Positions 13,201 through 22,954 of a stretch of 64,000 bases of DNA are shown piece after piece. The translations under genes were made by a program, and so were the position numbers. The notes beneath the pieces are model-generated. The model was not told the DNA's origin. It worked only from the letters and a program-made list of their open reading frames with translations, and did not search any database. The stretch comes from Dromiciops gliroides. Taxonomy: Eukaryota; Chordata; Mammalia; Microbiotheria; Microbiotheriidae. How positions within the stretch are numbered: the first letter of the stretch is position 1; each line of letters opens with the position of its first letter. The stretch spans positions 642,789,306-642,853,305 of the forward strand of contig NC_057863.1 in NCBI RefSeq assembly GCF_019393635.1, in the 5' to 3' direction.

Positions 13201-16200
13201 TATAGCAAAACCAGGCATTCAATAGAGTGAAAACTTCAAGGGGCTGTACACAAGGGTGGGAGCTAACACAGGAGGGGAAGAGAGGGCAATGTATTCTGGC
13301 ATCTCACCCCTTACTCTGAGGGACTCCCCCCCCCATCCCTGAAAAAGCCAGTCTTGTTTGTGGGAGAGTCTGCAGAGCATCCACCATGCCACGCCTCTTA
13401 GCCCCTGTCCCATCCTGGGAAGGGACAAGAGCTGGCTTGGATCTCTTCCACAGATCTGTGATGGTGGTTCAAGGGAATCTCACAGGAAATGATTTTGACC
13501 CAAACCAGATGTGGCTGTGGTCCTCTAAGCCAGAGGCACAACAAGCAATTCTGACCCCAGGGGTACAGAGGGAGGAGGGGAGAATGAAGCCACAAACCTG
13601 TTCTTGGCAGCCAGTATTTATGATGAGGGGGTACGGGCACGACTCGGATAGGGAGAAGGGCTAGTGGGGGTGGGGCAGTGAGGGTGAGTGGGCAGGGCCC
13701 AAATGGAGGTGGGAGCAGCAAAGAGGGGGCCAACTAGCGCTAAGTAGGGCACGACCCTGAGGCTTGGCAGCGTTCGGGGGCCAAATATATCTTTGAGGCT
13801 CTGATGAGGCCAAACCCACTTTATATCCCTTACACTGTTGCAATCCTGTTGGACAGCTGCCAGAGGGGCTGAGGTCTGGCTGAGAACAGCTGCCCATTCC
13901 CCATTCCCTAGCCATAGCTGTTTGGGGGGGGGGGAGGAGTGAAGGGAAACGGGCCAGGAGGGAGGCTCACATTTTTGTATAATGAAGTGGACTGGAGGAA
14001 CTCATGAAAGAAGAGCATTGCTGGGCTCACTTTGACAGGGGAAAAGGGGGGAGATGAGGTTTCCCCAAGCTCCACCCCAGGGTGTATGGTGTTTGTGTGG
14101 GGGTGATGAACTGGACGGGGATCAGGTCCCTGATCTGGTGACTCACTGTCCCTTTCCTGATCTCAGTTTCCCCACCCAGCCTGAGCCAGAGTGAAGCAGG
14201 ACAGGAAGGAAGGGAAGCAGAATAACCCTAAACCTGAGGTTGGTATATTTGTTTGTTTTGGGGAAGGACGGCCTCTGATTCACAGAACCCAACACAGACA
14301 GGAGGCATGCTGGGAGTGTTGCTCAGGGCACTTCAGGGACAAGAAATGGAGTCCAGTTCATCTGTCCCCAGGCTCCTCCCCATCCTGGCTTGCCTGGGCT
14401 CTGCTCCTCCAAGGAGGCCTACATTTATGTCACTAGCTCACAGCTGGATAGTAGCAGGGAAGACAGAATGAGTGTAGGGAGAAGGAAAAGGGAGGATGAA
14501 ACTACTAACTCCCAGGTCCTCAGACCATCTGTATCTTGCCACTGCCTGATCTTGAGACACCTCCATGAAGAGGCTATGAGACCAGCTCCCATTCTCAGGG
14601 CAAAAGCGGGAGGTGGGCCTCAGATCCTTAGGGAAAAGGGACAATATTGCCTCTTCCCCTGGCACCCCTAAAGTAGGGGGGAGTCTGCAAAACTGCCTTT
14701 GTGGAAACCCTTCCTTCCAGGTGGTGGTAGCAGATAGAGCTCCTGCTCCAAACTTTCAATATAAGTAATCCTACGGATTAGCAGGTGGTGCAATGGAGAG
14801 AGAGCTGGGCTTGGAGTCAGGAAGACCTGGGTTCAAATCTAGCCCCAGACACTTCCTAGCTGTATGACCCTGGGTAAGTCACTTTACTTCTGCCTGCCTC
14901 AACTTCTTCCTCTGCAAAATGGGGATAACAATTGCTCCTACTTCCTAGGGTTGTTATGAGGATCAAATCAATTAATATTTTTAAAGCTCTTAGCACAGTG
15001 CTTGACACTTAGTAGGTGCTATATAAAGGCTTATTCCTTTCAACTTCCCCCATTAGAAAACATGACTTTGATCTGCTCCTTGACACAAAGAAGGTTAAGA
15101 ACAGTATTTATTGTTCTCAATCCCTGAGTGGATGGCTCCTGTGGAGGAAGCACCCTGGATCCTGCCCAGTGTGCCCTCTGACCCTGCCAGGAGAATTTCA
15201 GAGCACTTGGGCAACAGCCCTAATTCAAGAACCTTTGTGGGAGGGAAAGAGAGGCTGACATACTGAGAAAAACCAGGACCTATCTTAGGCTAGACAGCCA
15301 GGCAGAAGGAGCTCATGCATACTGTATATTTAGCTGTGTCTCTAAACTATTTCGTGTATAGCTATACGATTTTTGCACAGCCATGTAGCGTACCTTCCCA
15401 CCCAGGGAGCATCTGCCAAGTCTCTAGAAGAATGCCACAGGCATGGTGTACAAAGGGGCCATTCGACATTCTGATCTCCTGGGTGAAATCCATGGGAGGT
15501 GGAGCGTGGGGTGAGGATCTGCAAACTCAGGGACTCTAATAACAAACAAGTAATTCCCTAGTGCCTGTGATGGCCTGGAACTGTGCTAGGTGTCATGGGC
15601 CACACAAGAGAGGGTCATGGGCTTCTTGCTTTTCAGCCCAAGGGCTAAAAGCTAGGAATCCAGGGGAAAGACATCATAGTTTCATTTGTCTCCTCAGGTT
15701 GACATTGCAGGCCTGCCAACAATCTGACCATCCACTCAGACTTCCAGCCTTAGCTCCTCTTGCTCCCTATGGGCAGCTTTTGTCCAGGCTACAATGTCCC
15801 TGGCTCAGATGAGGGCCACCCCAGCCTCTTCCTTCCTCTTTGTCTTTCCTGGTCCAGCCCAGCCCCCAAGAAGCCCTCTCTGCTCTTCAATGCACATAAC
15901 ATTTCTCTGGCCTTTGACTAACTACACCTTTCTATGAAAAAGTCCTGGCTTCCCAATGTTGTCTTATTCCTTTTAATACCCCCAGCACTTCTGATCAATC
16001 TTTGCAGCCCATGGGCATTCAAGTTAGGAGAATGTAAAAAATGAGATGCCTCTTCCCTATGTCCCCCTCGATTCTCCGCTCCATAATCCCCCAAGAAAAC
16101 CAGGAGGAGAAGACTTTGTTGCGGTTCTGTTGTTTCAGTTGTATCTGACTCTTAGGGACCCCAACTGGGGGTTTTCTTGGCCATTTCCTTCTCCAGCTTA

Positions 16201-18322
16201 CTTTACAGATGAGGGAACTGAGGCCAACAGGGTGAAGTGACTTGTCCAGGGTCACACAGCTAGCACATATCTGAGGCCAGATTTGAACTCATGAAGATGA
16301 GTCTTCCTGACTCCAGGGGAAGGAGGGGAAGCTGACAATGACTGAGAGCTTTAAAACTTCCAAAGCACTTTATACCCAGTATCTCCTCTGATGCCCTGGG
16401 ATAGAGGCACTTCGTGTATCATCATCATCCCCATTTTGCTACTGATGTGGAAACAAGAGAGGCTGAATTTTAGCTAATGTGGCAGGGGCAGGATTCTATT
16501 TATTTATTTGTGGTGAGGCAACTGGGGTTAAGTGACTTGCCCAGGGTCACACAGCTAGTGTTAAGTGTCTGAGGTAAGATTTGAACTCAGGTCCTCCTGA
16601 ATCCAGGGCCAGTGCTCTATCGACTGCGCCGCCTAGCTGCTCCAGGGGCAGGATTCTAACTCAAAGCATTCCCAAGTCCAGCCCTCTCTCCTTGTCTCCA
16701 AACCTAGCTCTTGGGCAACCTGGGCAGGGCAACAGCCAGAAGCTATACTGGTGTGACTGGGGCCTTCCTTCCCTGCAAGCCACCCATTAAACAGCCCAAA
16801 TGCCCAGCATCCAGGGCCCAGACAGAAGGCAGGCCCAGAGGAAAGCTATGAGCTCCTCAGAGTGTTGGACCTTCCTGGGGTCACTGAGGGTTCAAACTGA
16901 GCAGACAAAAGGAAGGGACAGGGAGCAGCTAGGTGGTCCAGTGGATAGAGCACCAGCCCTGGAGTCAGGAGTACCTGAGTTCAAATCCAGCCTCAGACAC
17001 TTGACACTTACTAGCTGTGTGGCCCTGGGCAAGTCACTTGACGCCAACTGCCTCACAAAAAATAACAAAAAAAAAAGGAAGGGACACTCACTCTAGGGGC
17101 CTGAGGTCAGATCGACCAGATGTTGTTCCCAGCCAACTCATCAGGTAAATTTCTTCCCGTTCCACCCCTACCTTCTTCTTATAACCATAAATCCCCACTG
17201 GGTGCCCAGCTTCCACATGGCCTAAGCCTAGGAGCCAGTACCCTACTGGGCTCAGCATGACAACCTCTCAACCACTGGGCCTAGCTGCTAGTGGTGCTGG
17301 GCAAGGGCACCTCAGCAGTGCTTGGAAGGCCATCCTAGAACGTCCTCTGTTTAAGTGTCCAGGCCTGGGGGCACTAACCTGCTCCATCCTTGCCAAGAAA
17401 CACCTCAACTGTCTCTGTATTCACATACTCCTCACCAGCACTGCCCTTCACCTTTGCAGTCCACGATGCCCTGTCCTTTCAGGACACCCCACACAGGCTC
17501 ATCGTTTAGCGGCCCCAACGCCGTCCTTCTCCAAGCACTATAGGGATATGCTTGGTTTCTAAGGAGGTCTGGCCTTTCCTGTGTCCCATAACAATTTGTA
17601 CCAGTGGCACAGGACAGAGGAATCTCACCCCACCCATCACTTAGCACCTCGTGGGACCAGAACGTATCACCTAAACACACTGGGATTTTGTTTTCTCATC
17701 TGTAAAGTACAGGCTTGTACCAGACAGCACCAAGGTCTGTTCCAGTTTGGAAGCCTATGATTTCGTAGTGTGTCCTTCCTTCTTCCTATCCCTAGAATGC
17801 AGGGATTGTCTGTCCATCATAGAAATCCCCAGCAGGGCCTAGGATGACGGCTTACCAAATGTGGGCACTGCACTGAGTGGAAGAGGCCTCAGCCGGCCTT
17901 CTGGGATACGGCGGTGCACGCATGCAGCTTTCCTCTCCTAGGCTCTCACTGTACACTCAGGGTTCAAGACCTTTTTTGGACTACATTACTTGACACGCAA
18001 CATGAAAACCCCAGAAATGGGAGAGAGTATAAGGATGACCTCAAAGAAATGCTCTGACTCGCTGGCTTGCCTTCCCCAACCTCCAGGTCTGTGTCGGGCC
18101 TTGGTCTGAGAGGGGAGCAGACTCACCAGCACTGTTGGCCTCAGACTCCAGAAGGTGGATATCATTACAGTCTGCCAAGGAGTGCTCCAGGCAAAGCTGC
18201 AAAAATCGGGCCTGGGTTCGGGTGACCCGCTTCAGCAGTGACAGCAAGGCCACTGTCTGCTCACACTCATTCCAGCCCTTGAACCAGCCAGCGAGGATGC
18301 CAACCTGGTCTCGGAACATCAT
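1244..18322 (-). CDS. SAMD4B: SAMD4B (Smaug homolog 2), 12 coding exons
   Basis: RNA-binding translational repressor of the Smaug family; the family binds stem-loops in target mRNAs through a SAM domain and recruits deadenylation and repression factors in the cytoplasm. Coding exons in transcript order: 18322-18127, 9232-8761, 7049-6810, 6310-6201, 5960-5874, 5445-5145, 4462-4377, 4272-4151, 3837-3639, 3436-3313, 1602-1519, 1272-1244. All junctions have AG/GT and join in phase. The product is about 682 residues, against 694 remembered for human. Domains: Smaug N-terminal region (1-200), Ser-rich linker, SAM domain at about residues 303-368, Pro/Ala-rich linker, C-terminal PHAT-like helices, tail ending in DKTSTI. 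One oddity: exon 2 has one base too many at 9150-9152 and stops early as written (separate finding). Start: tandem ATGATG, with the first ATG at 18322, followed by [11 protein letters not shown] as in human. Confidence 0.95.
1519..1602 (-). CDS. SAMD4B: SAMD4B coding exon 11
   Basis: 84-nt exon, acceptor CTGTGTCCAG, donor GGTG/GTGAGC. It encodes [20 protein letters not shown] then SMTEHALG, matching the human C-terminus apart from single substitutions. Confidence 0.94.
2605..2840 (+). repeat. RTE-tailed SINE (RTESINE-like)
   Basis: Starts as a tRNA-derived SINE, then GGAAATGGCAAACCACTCCAG and GGTCACAAGGTTGGACAGGA-type 3' part related to RTE/BovB LINE tails. Old and diverged; in the SAMD4B intron. 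Confidence 0.6.
3060..3130 (-). repeat. CR1/L3-like LINE 3' fragment
   Basis: TCACAGAATGCTAGG...AAGGGACCTCTGAGATCATC is the reverse of the CR1/L3 3' end. Short and old. Confidence 0.35.
3313..3436 (-). CDS. SAMD4B: SAMD4B coding exon 10
   Basis: 124-nt exon, acceptor TTACTCACAG, donor CCAG/GTGAGG. It encodes [34 protein letters not shown] and ALLMFPP. The RTHSLPVH segment resembles a 14-3-3-type phosphoserine site (inference). Confidence 0.94.
3639..3837 (-). CDS. SAMD4B: SAMD4B coding exon 9
   Basis: 199-nt exon, acceptor TTTTGACAG, donor CAG/GTATGT. It encodes [18 protein letters not shown], then a Gln/Pro/Arg-rich stretch and [14 protein letters not shown]-like sequence ending GGQGRQ. 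Disordered C-terminal region, closely human-like. Confidence 0.95.
4151..4272 (-). CDS. SAMD4B: SAMD4B coding exon 8
   Basis: 122-nt exon, acceptor CCACCCCAG, donor AAGGG/GTAAGA. It encodes [20 protein letters not shown] then [21 protein letters not shown]. It is basic and helical and completes the PHAT-like region. One Gln more than human in the QQQ run. Confidence 0.95.
4377..4462 (-). CDS. SAMD4B: SAMD4B coding exon 7
   Basis: 86-nt exon, acceptor CCCCATCAG, donor GAG/GTGAGG. It encodes [20 protein letters not shown] then LIEKCLTHE, the first part of the helical C-terminal (PHAT-like) region, identical or nearly so to human. Confidence 0.95.
4785..4895 (+). repeat. Old interspersed repeat (GGGGATACAAAG family)
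   Basis: CTTGGGGAGTTTACAGTCTAAC...GGGAAGATAGGAGTGTACAAAT resembles the segments at 48.47, 59.62 and 62.53 kb; an ancient LINE-derived family I cannot name firmly. Confidence 0.35.
5145..5445 (-). CDS. SAMD4B: SAMD4B coding exon 6 (Pro/Ala linker)
   Basis: 301-nt exon, acceptor CTGTCCCCAG, donor AAAG/GTGAGC. It encodes [20 protein letters not shown], a Pro/Ala/Glu-rich linker, then [14 protein letters not shown]. The linker differs most from human: it lacks the human VENYPPPP-like piece, which accounts for most of the 12-residue difference in total length. Confidence 0.95.
5874..5960 (-). CDS. SAMD4B: SAMD4B coding exon 5 (SAM domain, basic second half)
   Basis: 87-nt exon (29 codons, phase 0 at its end), acceptor CCCTACACAG, donor AAG/GTGAGA. 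It encodes [20 protein letters not shown] and QSVLKSLEK. The TKGARHK stretch supplies the conserved basic RNA-contact surface of the Smaug SAM domain (family knowledge). Confidence 0.95.
6201..6310 (-). CDS. SAMD4B: SAMD4B coding exon 4 (SAM domain, first half)
   Basis: 110-nt exon, acceptor CCGCCACAG, donor CAG/GTGAGC. It encodes [20 protein letters not shown] then [17 protein letters not shown], the first helices of the Smaug SAM domain. In Smaug proteins this fold reads the loop of hairpin recognition elements in mRNA. Confidence 0.95.
6810..7049 (-). CDS. SAMD4B: SAMD4B coding exon 3 (Ser-rich linker)
   Basis: 240-nt exon with acceptor CCTCCCTAG and donor AAAG/GTGAGC. It encodes [20 protein letters not shown] through [14 protein letters not shown], the serine-rich linker before the SAM domain. 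The segment with SPLKRSMS and [15 protein letters not shown] looks like a phosphorylation-prone, low-complexity region and is nearly identical to human. Confidence 0.95.
7185..7345 (-). repeat. MIR-type SINE
   Basis: AAATTGAGGCACAGAAAGGGTCAGTGACTTGCCTAGGG is the reverse MIR core and tRNA part, between SAMD4B coding exons 2 and 3. Confidence 0.6.
7439..7457 (+). repeat. Poly(C) run
   Basis: Long C homopolymer (19 C, interrupted by nothing visible) in a SAMD4B intron; a place where read length errors are likely. Confidence 0.8.
8180..8465 (+). repeat. L2-like LINE 3' fragment
   Basis: Diverged copy of the L2 3' end (CTCACTCTAACCTTCAAGGC, TTCCAGGAAGTCTTC). Related copies at 23, 25.2 and 29.4 kb. 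Confidence 0.45.
8470..8640 (+). repeat. MIR-type SINE remnant
   Basis: CAATCTCAGTTTCTCATTTGGAAGG and TAAAATTCCCTCTTATCTC match the MIR 3' half loosely. Ends about 120 bp from SAMD4B coding exon 2. Confidence 0.35.
8761..9232 (-). CDS. SAMD4B: SAMD4B coding exon 2 (contains an apparent one-base insertion)
   Basis: Acceptor CCCCTTAG, then codons for [20 protein letters not shown] and HLPLLQPG. The expected NTEAKSEYM is reached only in the next frame because of one extra G (plus-strand ccc, 9150-9152). As written, the upstream frame meets a TGA within seven codons. After the break the exon is open and human-like ([20 protein letters not shown], then [19 protein letters not shown]) to the GTGAGG donor. 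Length is 472 nt; 471 would keep the frame. Confidence 0.92.
9520..9700 (-). repeat. MIR-type SINE remnant
   Basis: Reverse MIR features: GACGAGGAGACGGGCCCAGA, TGATTTCCTCAAGG, TTCCAAATCCAACTC. Confidence 0.4.
10979..12011 (+). repeat. 5'-truncated L1 LINE with target-site duplication
   Basis: About 1 kb of an L1 3' end: the C-terminal ORF2 part is recognisable ([16 protein letters not shown]; later [19 protein letters not shown]), then 3' UTR with G-rich tract (GGGGAGGGGGGGAGGG) and poly(A). A 14-bp direct repeat AGAAGGGAACTGGG flanks it at 10965-10978 and 12012-12025. Reading frame is degraded. It lies in the SAMD4B intron in antisense to the gene. Confidence 0.88.
12150..12250 (-). repeat. 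MIR-type SINE
   Basis: CAGTGACTTGCCCAGGGTCACC and nearby tRNA-like remnant, reverse orientation. Confidence 0.5.
14776..15040 (+). repeat. Full-length CORE-SINE (MAR1/MIR-like)
   Basis: About 265 bp: tRNA-like head (GGTGGTGCAATGGAGAGAGA, GGGTTCAAATCTAGCC), core (ATGACCCTGGGTAAGTCACT, CAAAATGGGGATAAC) and LINE-like tail (GCACAGTGCTTGACACTTAG). One of the best-kept copies in the window. Confidence 0.75.
15690..16010 (+). repeat. L2-like LINE 3' remnant
   Basis: Pyrimidine-rich L2 3'-end style sequence (AACAATCTGACCATCCACTC, TTTGACTAACTACACC). Diverged; weak call. Confidence 0.3.
16105..16320 (-). repeat. RTE-tailed SINE, reverse
   Basis: Contains TATCTGACTCTTAGGGACCC, GGGTTTTCTTGGCCATTTCC and a MIR/tRNA-like end with GTGACTTGTCCAGGGTCACA; reverse orientation of the copy near 2.6 kb. 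Confidence 0.55.
16499..16642 (-). repeat. Marsupial tRNA-SINE
   Basis: Reverse copy ending GCGCCGCCTAGCTGCTCC, flanked by the direct repeat CAGGGGCAGGATTCTA on both sides. Confidence 0.85.
16921..17076 (+). repeat. Marsupial tRNA-SINE
   Basis: Forward copy GGGAGCAGCTAGGTGGTCC with A-rich tail; target repeat AAAGGAAGGGACA on both sides. Confidence 0.85.
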
Positions 18323-18520
18323 GGTGCCGTGGCCAGGGCCTGGGCTTGGCACCGGCAGAGGCCGGGGGTGGGGGAATGGTGGGGCAGGGCAACGCTGTCA
18401 CATGGTCTCGGCTCCAGAATCCTGTTGTCTCTCCCCGGGGGGGATCAGGGTGCTCAGACAATCCTGGGAGGGGCAGCGGAGGCAAAGGCCTGTTCACATC
18501 AGGGAGGTCTCCATGGGCTC
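18127..18520 (-). CDS. SAMD4B: SAMD4B first coding exon with 5' UTR part
   Basis: On the minus strand the exon begins after a good acceptor (TCTCTCTTCCAG) at 18520, carries about 198 nt of 5' UTR, then ATGATG at 18322 and codons for [19 protein letters not shown] through LLESEANSA. It ends at 18127 in a GTGAGT donor, phase 1. This is the Smaug N-terminal region. The UTR part is inferred from the acceptor; the coding part is certain from similarity. Confidence 0.88.
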
Positions 18521-19289
18521 CTGGAAGAGAGAGGAGTATTAGATATAGTCCAAGGGCTTCACTGTGTGTAGAGCTCAATCAGCAGCTGAGCTTCTGGGAA
18601 GAAAGAATCTGGAGACTGATGTCCCTTTAACTCTGTCCCCAGATTGCCTATGCCAGAAAGCAGATTTAAACACGAAATCCAAGACCACTAAATGAGAATG
18701 CTGACTGACTCACTCACATCTCTGCAGTAAGAGAAGATGGTTTTTGACTGAAGAACTTTCAGAAAGCGCTGGCTGTCCAGAAGGGCAGAAATGCCAGAGG
18801 ACTCCACAAGGGAGCAGGCCTCTGGCCCACAAGTGACTCATTTTGCAACTGTGGGTGTATCACTTCCCTAACTGCCTGCATTTAGCTGCCTCATCTGTGG
18901 AAGGGTAATGATACCTAACCTGCCTGGAGGAGACAATCTCTTTAGACCCCCTTTGGCTCAAATACTTTCTATGAAGTGCTCTCATTTTATGAGGAGAGCC
19001 TCTGAAAGGCCACTCAAAGGAAGTCCTGAAGACCATGAGAGCCACCTGTCCATCTCAGATGAACTAGATGAACTGTCCCAAGGCAAGAGAACAAGCCGAA
19101 CCATCTCTTCAGAGCACTTTCAGGAGAAGCATCTCATGCCTCTTTCTTTCTCGATACAGGCTACTCTCAGAGGCCGATGGGTAGAGGGCCTTGTGACTTC
19201 CTCCAGGCATGAATCCATTTCCCTGACTCTTGGATTTTAGGCAGGGAAGGCAGAAGGGAATGAGCACCTCATCTGACCCTCACAACAAC

Positions 19290-19450
19290 CCCGAAAGGTA
19301 AGTGCTGTTGTTATACACTGGAGGACACTGAGGAACAGAAAGGTTAAGTGACTTGCCCGGGCTTACAGATCTAGGAATTAGCTACGGTTAGATTTGAACT
19401 CAGGTCTTCTTGACTCCAGATACTCTATCCACTGTGATACTAGCTATCCA
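19290..19450 (-). repeat. CORE-SINE (MIR/MAR1-like)
   Basis: GGTTAAGTGACTTGCCCGGG, AGATTTGAACTCAGGTCTTC and CTCTATCCACTGTGATACTA in reverse orientation. Confidence 0.6.
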
Positions 19451-19739
19451 CAATCTGGGCAGATTAGGAAACCCTAGAGCTTCTACAAATGCCTGGATGG
19501 TCACACAGGCTCCTCACCAATAAAAATATTCAGGGGCCGCCTAGTTCAACCAGTAGCTGAAAAAAAAGGCCCCTGTACAACATCCAAGTGGTCGGCCGGC
19601 CTTAGAGGCCTTCTAGTGCGGGAGCCCCCCACCTCCTGAAGCACCACCCACAGGGTCAGCTTTCATTGCTAAGATTTTCCTAAAAAAAAAAAGTTTTCCC
19701 CTCTCTTTGCCATTCCCCTCCTGCTCCTGGTTCAGCCCT

Positions 19740-20265
19740 GAGGCCAAGCAGAACAAAGCTAAACCCTCTTCCAAATGAAGATGACCATCATGCCCCCTTA
19801 GTCTTCCCTTCCCAAGAATTCAAGGCCTGACCCCTGTCCCCACTGCTTCCTCCTAGAACCCGTCTCTTCTTTCAAGCACCATCTTCCATAGGAAGTCTTC
19901 TGAATTCTTCCCCTCCCTTCCTACCTTATCCTACTTTTGTGTTTATTATTTTTTTGCCCTTGTCGCTTCCCCTGATAGAATGTTAACTCCTTGAGAATGG
20001 ACAGTGATTGGGGCAGCTAGGTGGCGCAGGGGATAGCGCACCGGCCCTGGAGTCAGGAATACCTGAGTTCAAATCCGACCTCAGATACTTAACACTTACT
20101 AGCTGTGTGACCCTGGGCAAATCACTTAACCCCAATTGCCTCACTAAAAAAAAAAAAATCTCTCTGAGAATGGACAGTGATCACTTCATTCTCTGTAAGG
20201 GTAATCCTAGCACCAACAGTGCCTGGCACATAATAAGAAATGTCCGACACTTGATTGATTGGCAA
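19740..20265 (+). repeat. LINE remnants (CR1/L3-like then L2-like) interrupted by a SINE
   Basis: 19740-19800 resembles the CR1/L3 3' end; 19810-20009 and 20159-20265 form one L2-like 3' end (CCTTGAGAATGGACAGTGAT, GCCTGGCACATAATAAG) split by the SINE at 20010-20158. Confidence 0.5.
20010..20158 (+). repeat. Marsupial tRNA-SINE inside an L2 remnant
   Basis: GGGGCAGCTAGGTGGCGCAG to poly(A); target repeat TGAGAATGGACAGTGAT present on both sides, with the right copy after the A tail. Confidence 0.88.
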
Positions 20266-20549
20266 GAGGTCAAAGGGGCCAGGGCAAAAACAAGTCCAGG
20301 TTCCCCTGCTGACTGAAGGCTGGAGGCAAAAAAGCTAACCCCAACCTCGCTGAGCTTGATGTGCCTGGCTCTTTCAAGAAACCCAGCAGTGGTCAGAGTC
20401 TACCTTAGCAAGCTGGTTTCTCCAGGTGGAGAGGGGAAATTCCCTTGCAGCTCTTCAGCAGGGAACAGTGCGATCTAACCTGTAACACTCCCCGAGCCCC
20501 TAAGGGGGGAGGTGGGCCCATTTCTTTGTTTATTTAATAGGGGTGATTT

Positions 20550-20755
20550 GGAGCTCTAGGCAGTAATGTGGGAAAGGCCTGGATTCAAATTCCCATGCTT
20601 ATTGTGTGACCCTGGCAAGTCACCTGACTCTCGTTTTTCTTATCTACGAAATACGGGCAATACTACTCGTTAATATCTACTTCATAGCATAGTTATAAGG
20701 CTCAAATAAGATAAAATGTAAACCACTTTGCAAGAAAGTACCACATAAATATCAA
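20550..20755 (+). repeat. CORE-SINE (MIR/MAR1-like)
   Basis: GGATTCAAATTCCCATGC, TGTGTGACCCTGGCAAGTCA, then LINE-like tail TTATAAGGCTCAAATAAGAT. Diverged full-length copy. Confidence 0.6.
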
Positions 20756-20856
20756 CTTCTATCCAGAAATCACTGGGGCACCACAACAGGCAACAGAAGT
20801 GTCCAAAGAAAGGAAATGTGAATCGAGAAACTTTATACTTTGAGATATAGTAGGGA

Positions 20857-21016
20857 GGGGCAGCTAGGTGAAGCAGTGGATAAAGCACCGGCCCTGGATT
20901 CAGGAGGACCTGAGTTCAAATCCAGCCTCAGACACTTGACACTTACTAGCTGTGTGACCCTGGGCAAGTCACTTAACCCCCATTGCCCCGCAAAAACAAA
21001 ACAAAACAAAAAAAAA
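20857..21016 (+). repeat. Marsupial tRNA-SINE (first of a head-to-tail pair)
   Basis: GGGGCAGCTAGGTGAAGCAG with CAAAACA-type tail; flanked by GAGATATAGTAGGG. Confidence 0.85.
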
Positions 21017-21029
21017 GAGAGATATAGTA

Positions 21030-21168
21030 GGGGTAGCTAGGTGGCACAGTGGATAGAGCACCAGCCCTGGAGTCAGGAGGACCCGAGTTCAAATCTGACC
21101 CCAGAGGCTTGACCAAAGGCTGGGTGACCCTGGGCAAGTCACTTAACCCCAATTGCCTCGCCAAAAAG
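21030..21168 (+). repeat. Marsupial tRNA-SINE (second of the pair)
   Basis: GGGGTAGCTAGGTGGCACAG starting directly after the target repeat GAGATATAGTAG of the first copy; tail runs into a (GA)n stretch at 21,166-21,182. Confidence 0.82.
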
Positions 21169-22954
21169 AGAGAGAGAGAGAGAATACAGTGGAGAAAACT
21201 GGGAGGTTCTTAAATTGAAGAAGGTTCTTAAAAAGGGGGAGGAAATTGACTGGAGCACAGTCTTCAAACATCTGAAGGATTTTCATGAACAAGGCATAGA
21301 TTTGTTTCTTTGGCTCCATGAGCAGAAGTGAGTCCATGCAGGAATGGAAAAAGGAAGCTTCTCTTCCTAGCTCTCTTCCATGAACATCTATAATCTTGGG
21401 GAGCCTCTTCCTCCCCTAGGCCTGTTTCTCAATCTATAAAATGAGGGTCCCAGACCAGATGATTTTTAAGGGTTATGTTAAGAGGTAATGTTGCAGTCCC
21501 ATTTGTGGTATGGCTAGGCTGAGTCCAACTCTCTTCCCTATCCCCAATAAGGCCAGAAAGGCTCTCCAATAGTTATGGAAAACAAGAGAAATGGAAGAAG
21601 GATCCGCTCAGAGGGGTCCAGAATGTTGCAGAAGGCCTGACAGTCATCTCCAAATAGACTTTGGGAAAAAGAAGAAGGGTTTTTAAATCAAGACTATTAG
21701 AACTTCATCCAAAGAGGAAATTTACAACTGTTTTCAGGAGTCAAGGGCTGTCTAGATGTCTAGAATGTGACTGAATGATGAGTGGCCCTCAGTCCTTTGG
21801 GGGATTCATGGCCCACCCAGCCCTAGTGAGGGTGCTGCCACAAAAAGGGACGGCCTCTTGGGTTGATGGACAGAGGCTGATTGCCTTAGCCTCAAACAAG
21901 ACTCACTGCTGCTTTGGGTATGCCTAGCCAAAACAGATGTATGTCACAGATGAACGGGCACCACAGGGAATCCTTGAGGTGAAAGTCCTCTCAAGAGAGT
22001 TCATCAAGCTCCCTGCCAACATCTGAAGGACGAGGAGCTTGATACTTGGAAAGTACCTGTTAATCCCAAAGGTGAAGAACACAGGGATCATCCAGGAATC
22101 ACCTACAGATCAACAGGTGATCCTGGGAGATGTTACCCAGTTTTTTTCCTTCATAACTCCTAGAGAGAAGACCAGAGGGACCAGTTCCAAGAGAAAAACG
22201 GGCCAAAAAGGATCCTCAGTGCTATTCATTTTCCTGCAAACCTATCCTGGCTCCTACTGGGAATACCATATCCCATGTATAAGAACACCAGCTAGACAAA
22301 CGAGGGTGACTCCCTCACTCTCACAGCACCCTGGGCAAGCCCACTGCACAGAAGAGTTAGAGAAAGCAATCATTAAGTGAAGGGCAAAGCCTAGGAAACA
22401 ACTTAGGGGCTTAAAAAGTACCAAAAGGTGATTTTTCCCAGGGCTAAAAGGGCCAGACGCTTGCCATGAGAAAAGGGAAGACCCTGCTCCGGGAATGGCA
22501 GTTATCATGAGGGTGAGAAACAAGAGATGGCCAGAACTTCCTGGAAAATGACCAGAGCACAGGAATTCCTTGGAAAGCCTCAAAGCAAATGAGCTGTCTG
22601 GTGCCTCTTTACCCATCAAGTACAAATGACTTCTAAAGCTCTGTGCTTCATATGCTGCTCTTCTCTATCATACACTCACTCTCCTAGAAAGCTCATTCTT
22701 TCTTAGGGCCCCAGCTACCCCTTTATGCAGATGCCCCCCAACTCTCTCCAACCCTTGTATTTCCAGATGCCTGCTAGCAAAACATATGGCCTGCACCTCA
22801 ATCTTAACATGTCAGTCAATAAACATTTATTAAGCACCTACTATGTGCTAAGGATGTGTCGATCAACAGAGTCATCCTCTTATCCTCAAAGTGGCTCCTC
22901 CACCTGACATTGCTATTTTCATCTTGGGAGTATCACCATTGGCCCTGTCACCTC

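Noticed and set aside
14776-15040. tRNA-like A and B boxes in SINE and CORE-SINE heads
   Set aside because: Internal promoter relics of SINEs; none can fold as a complete tRNA and all continue into SINE bodies with A-rich tails.
21200-22700. Possible LTR or retrovirus-like element
   Set aside because: Unassigned unique-looking DNA without paired terminal repeats, primer-binding site or recognisable gag/pol/env-like words. No retrovirus-like element was recognised anywhere in the window.
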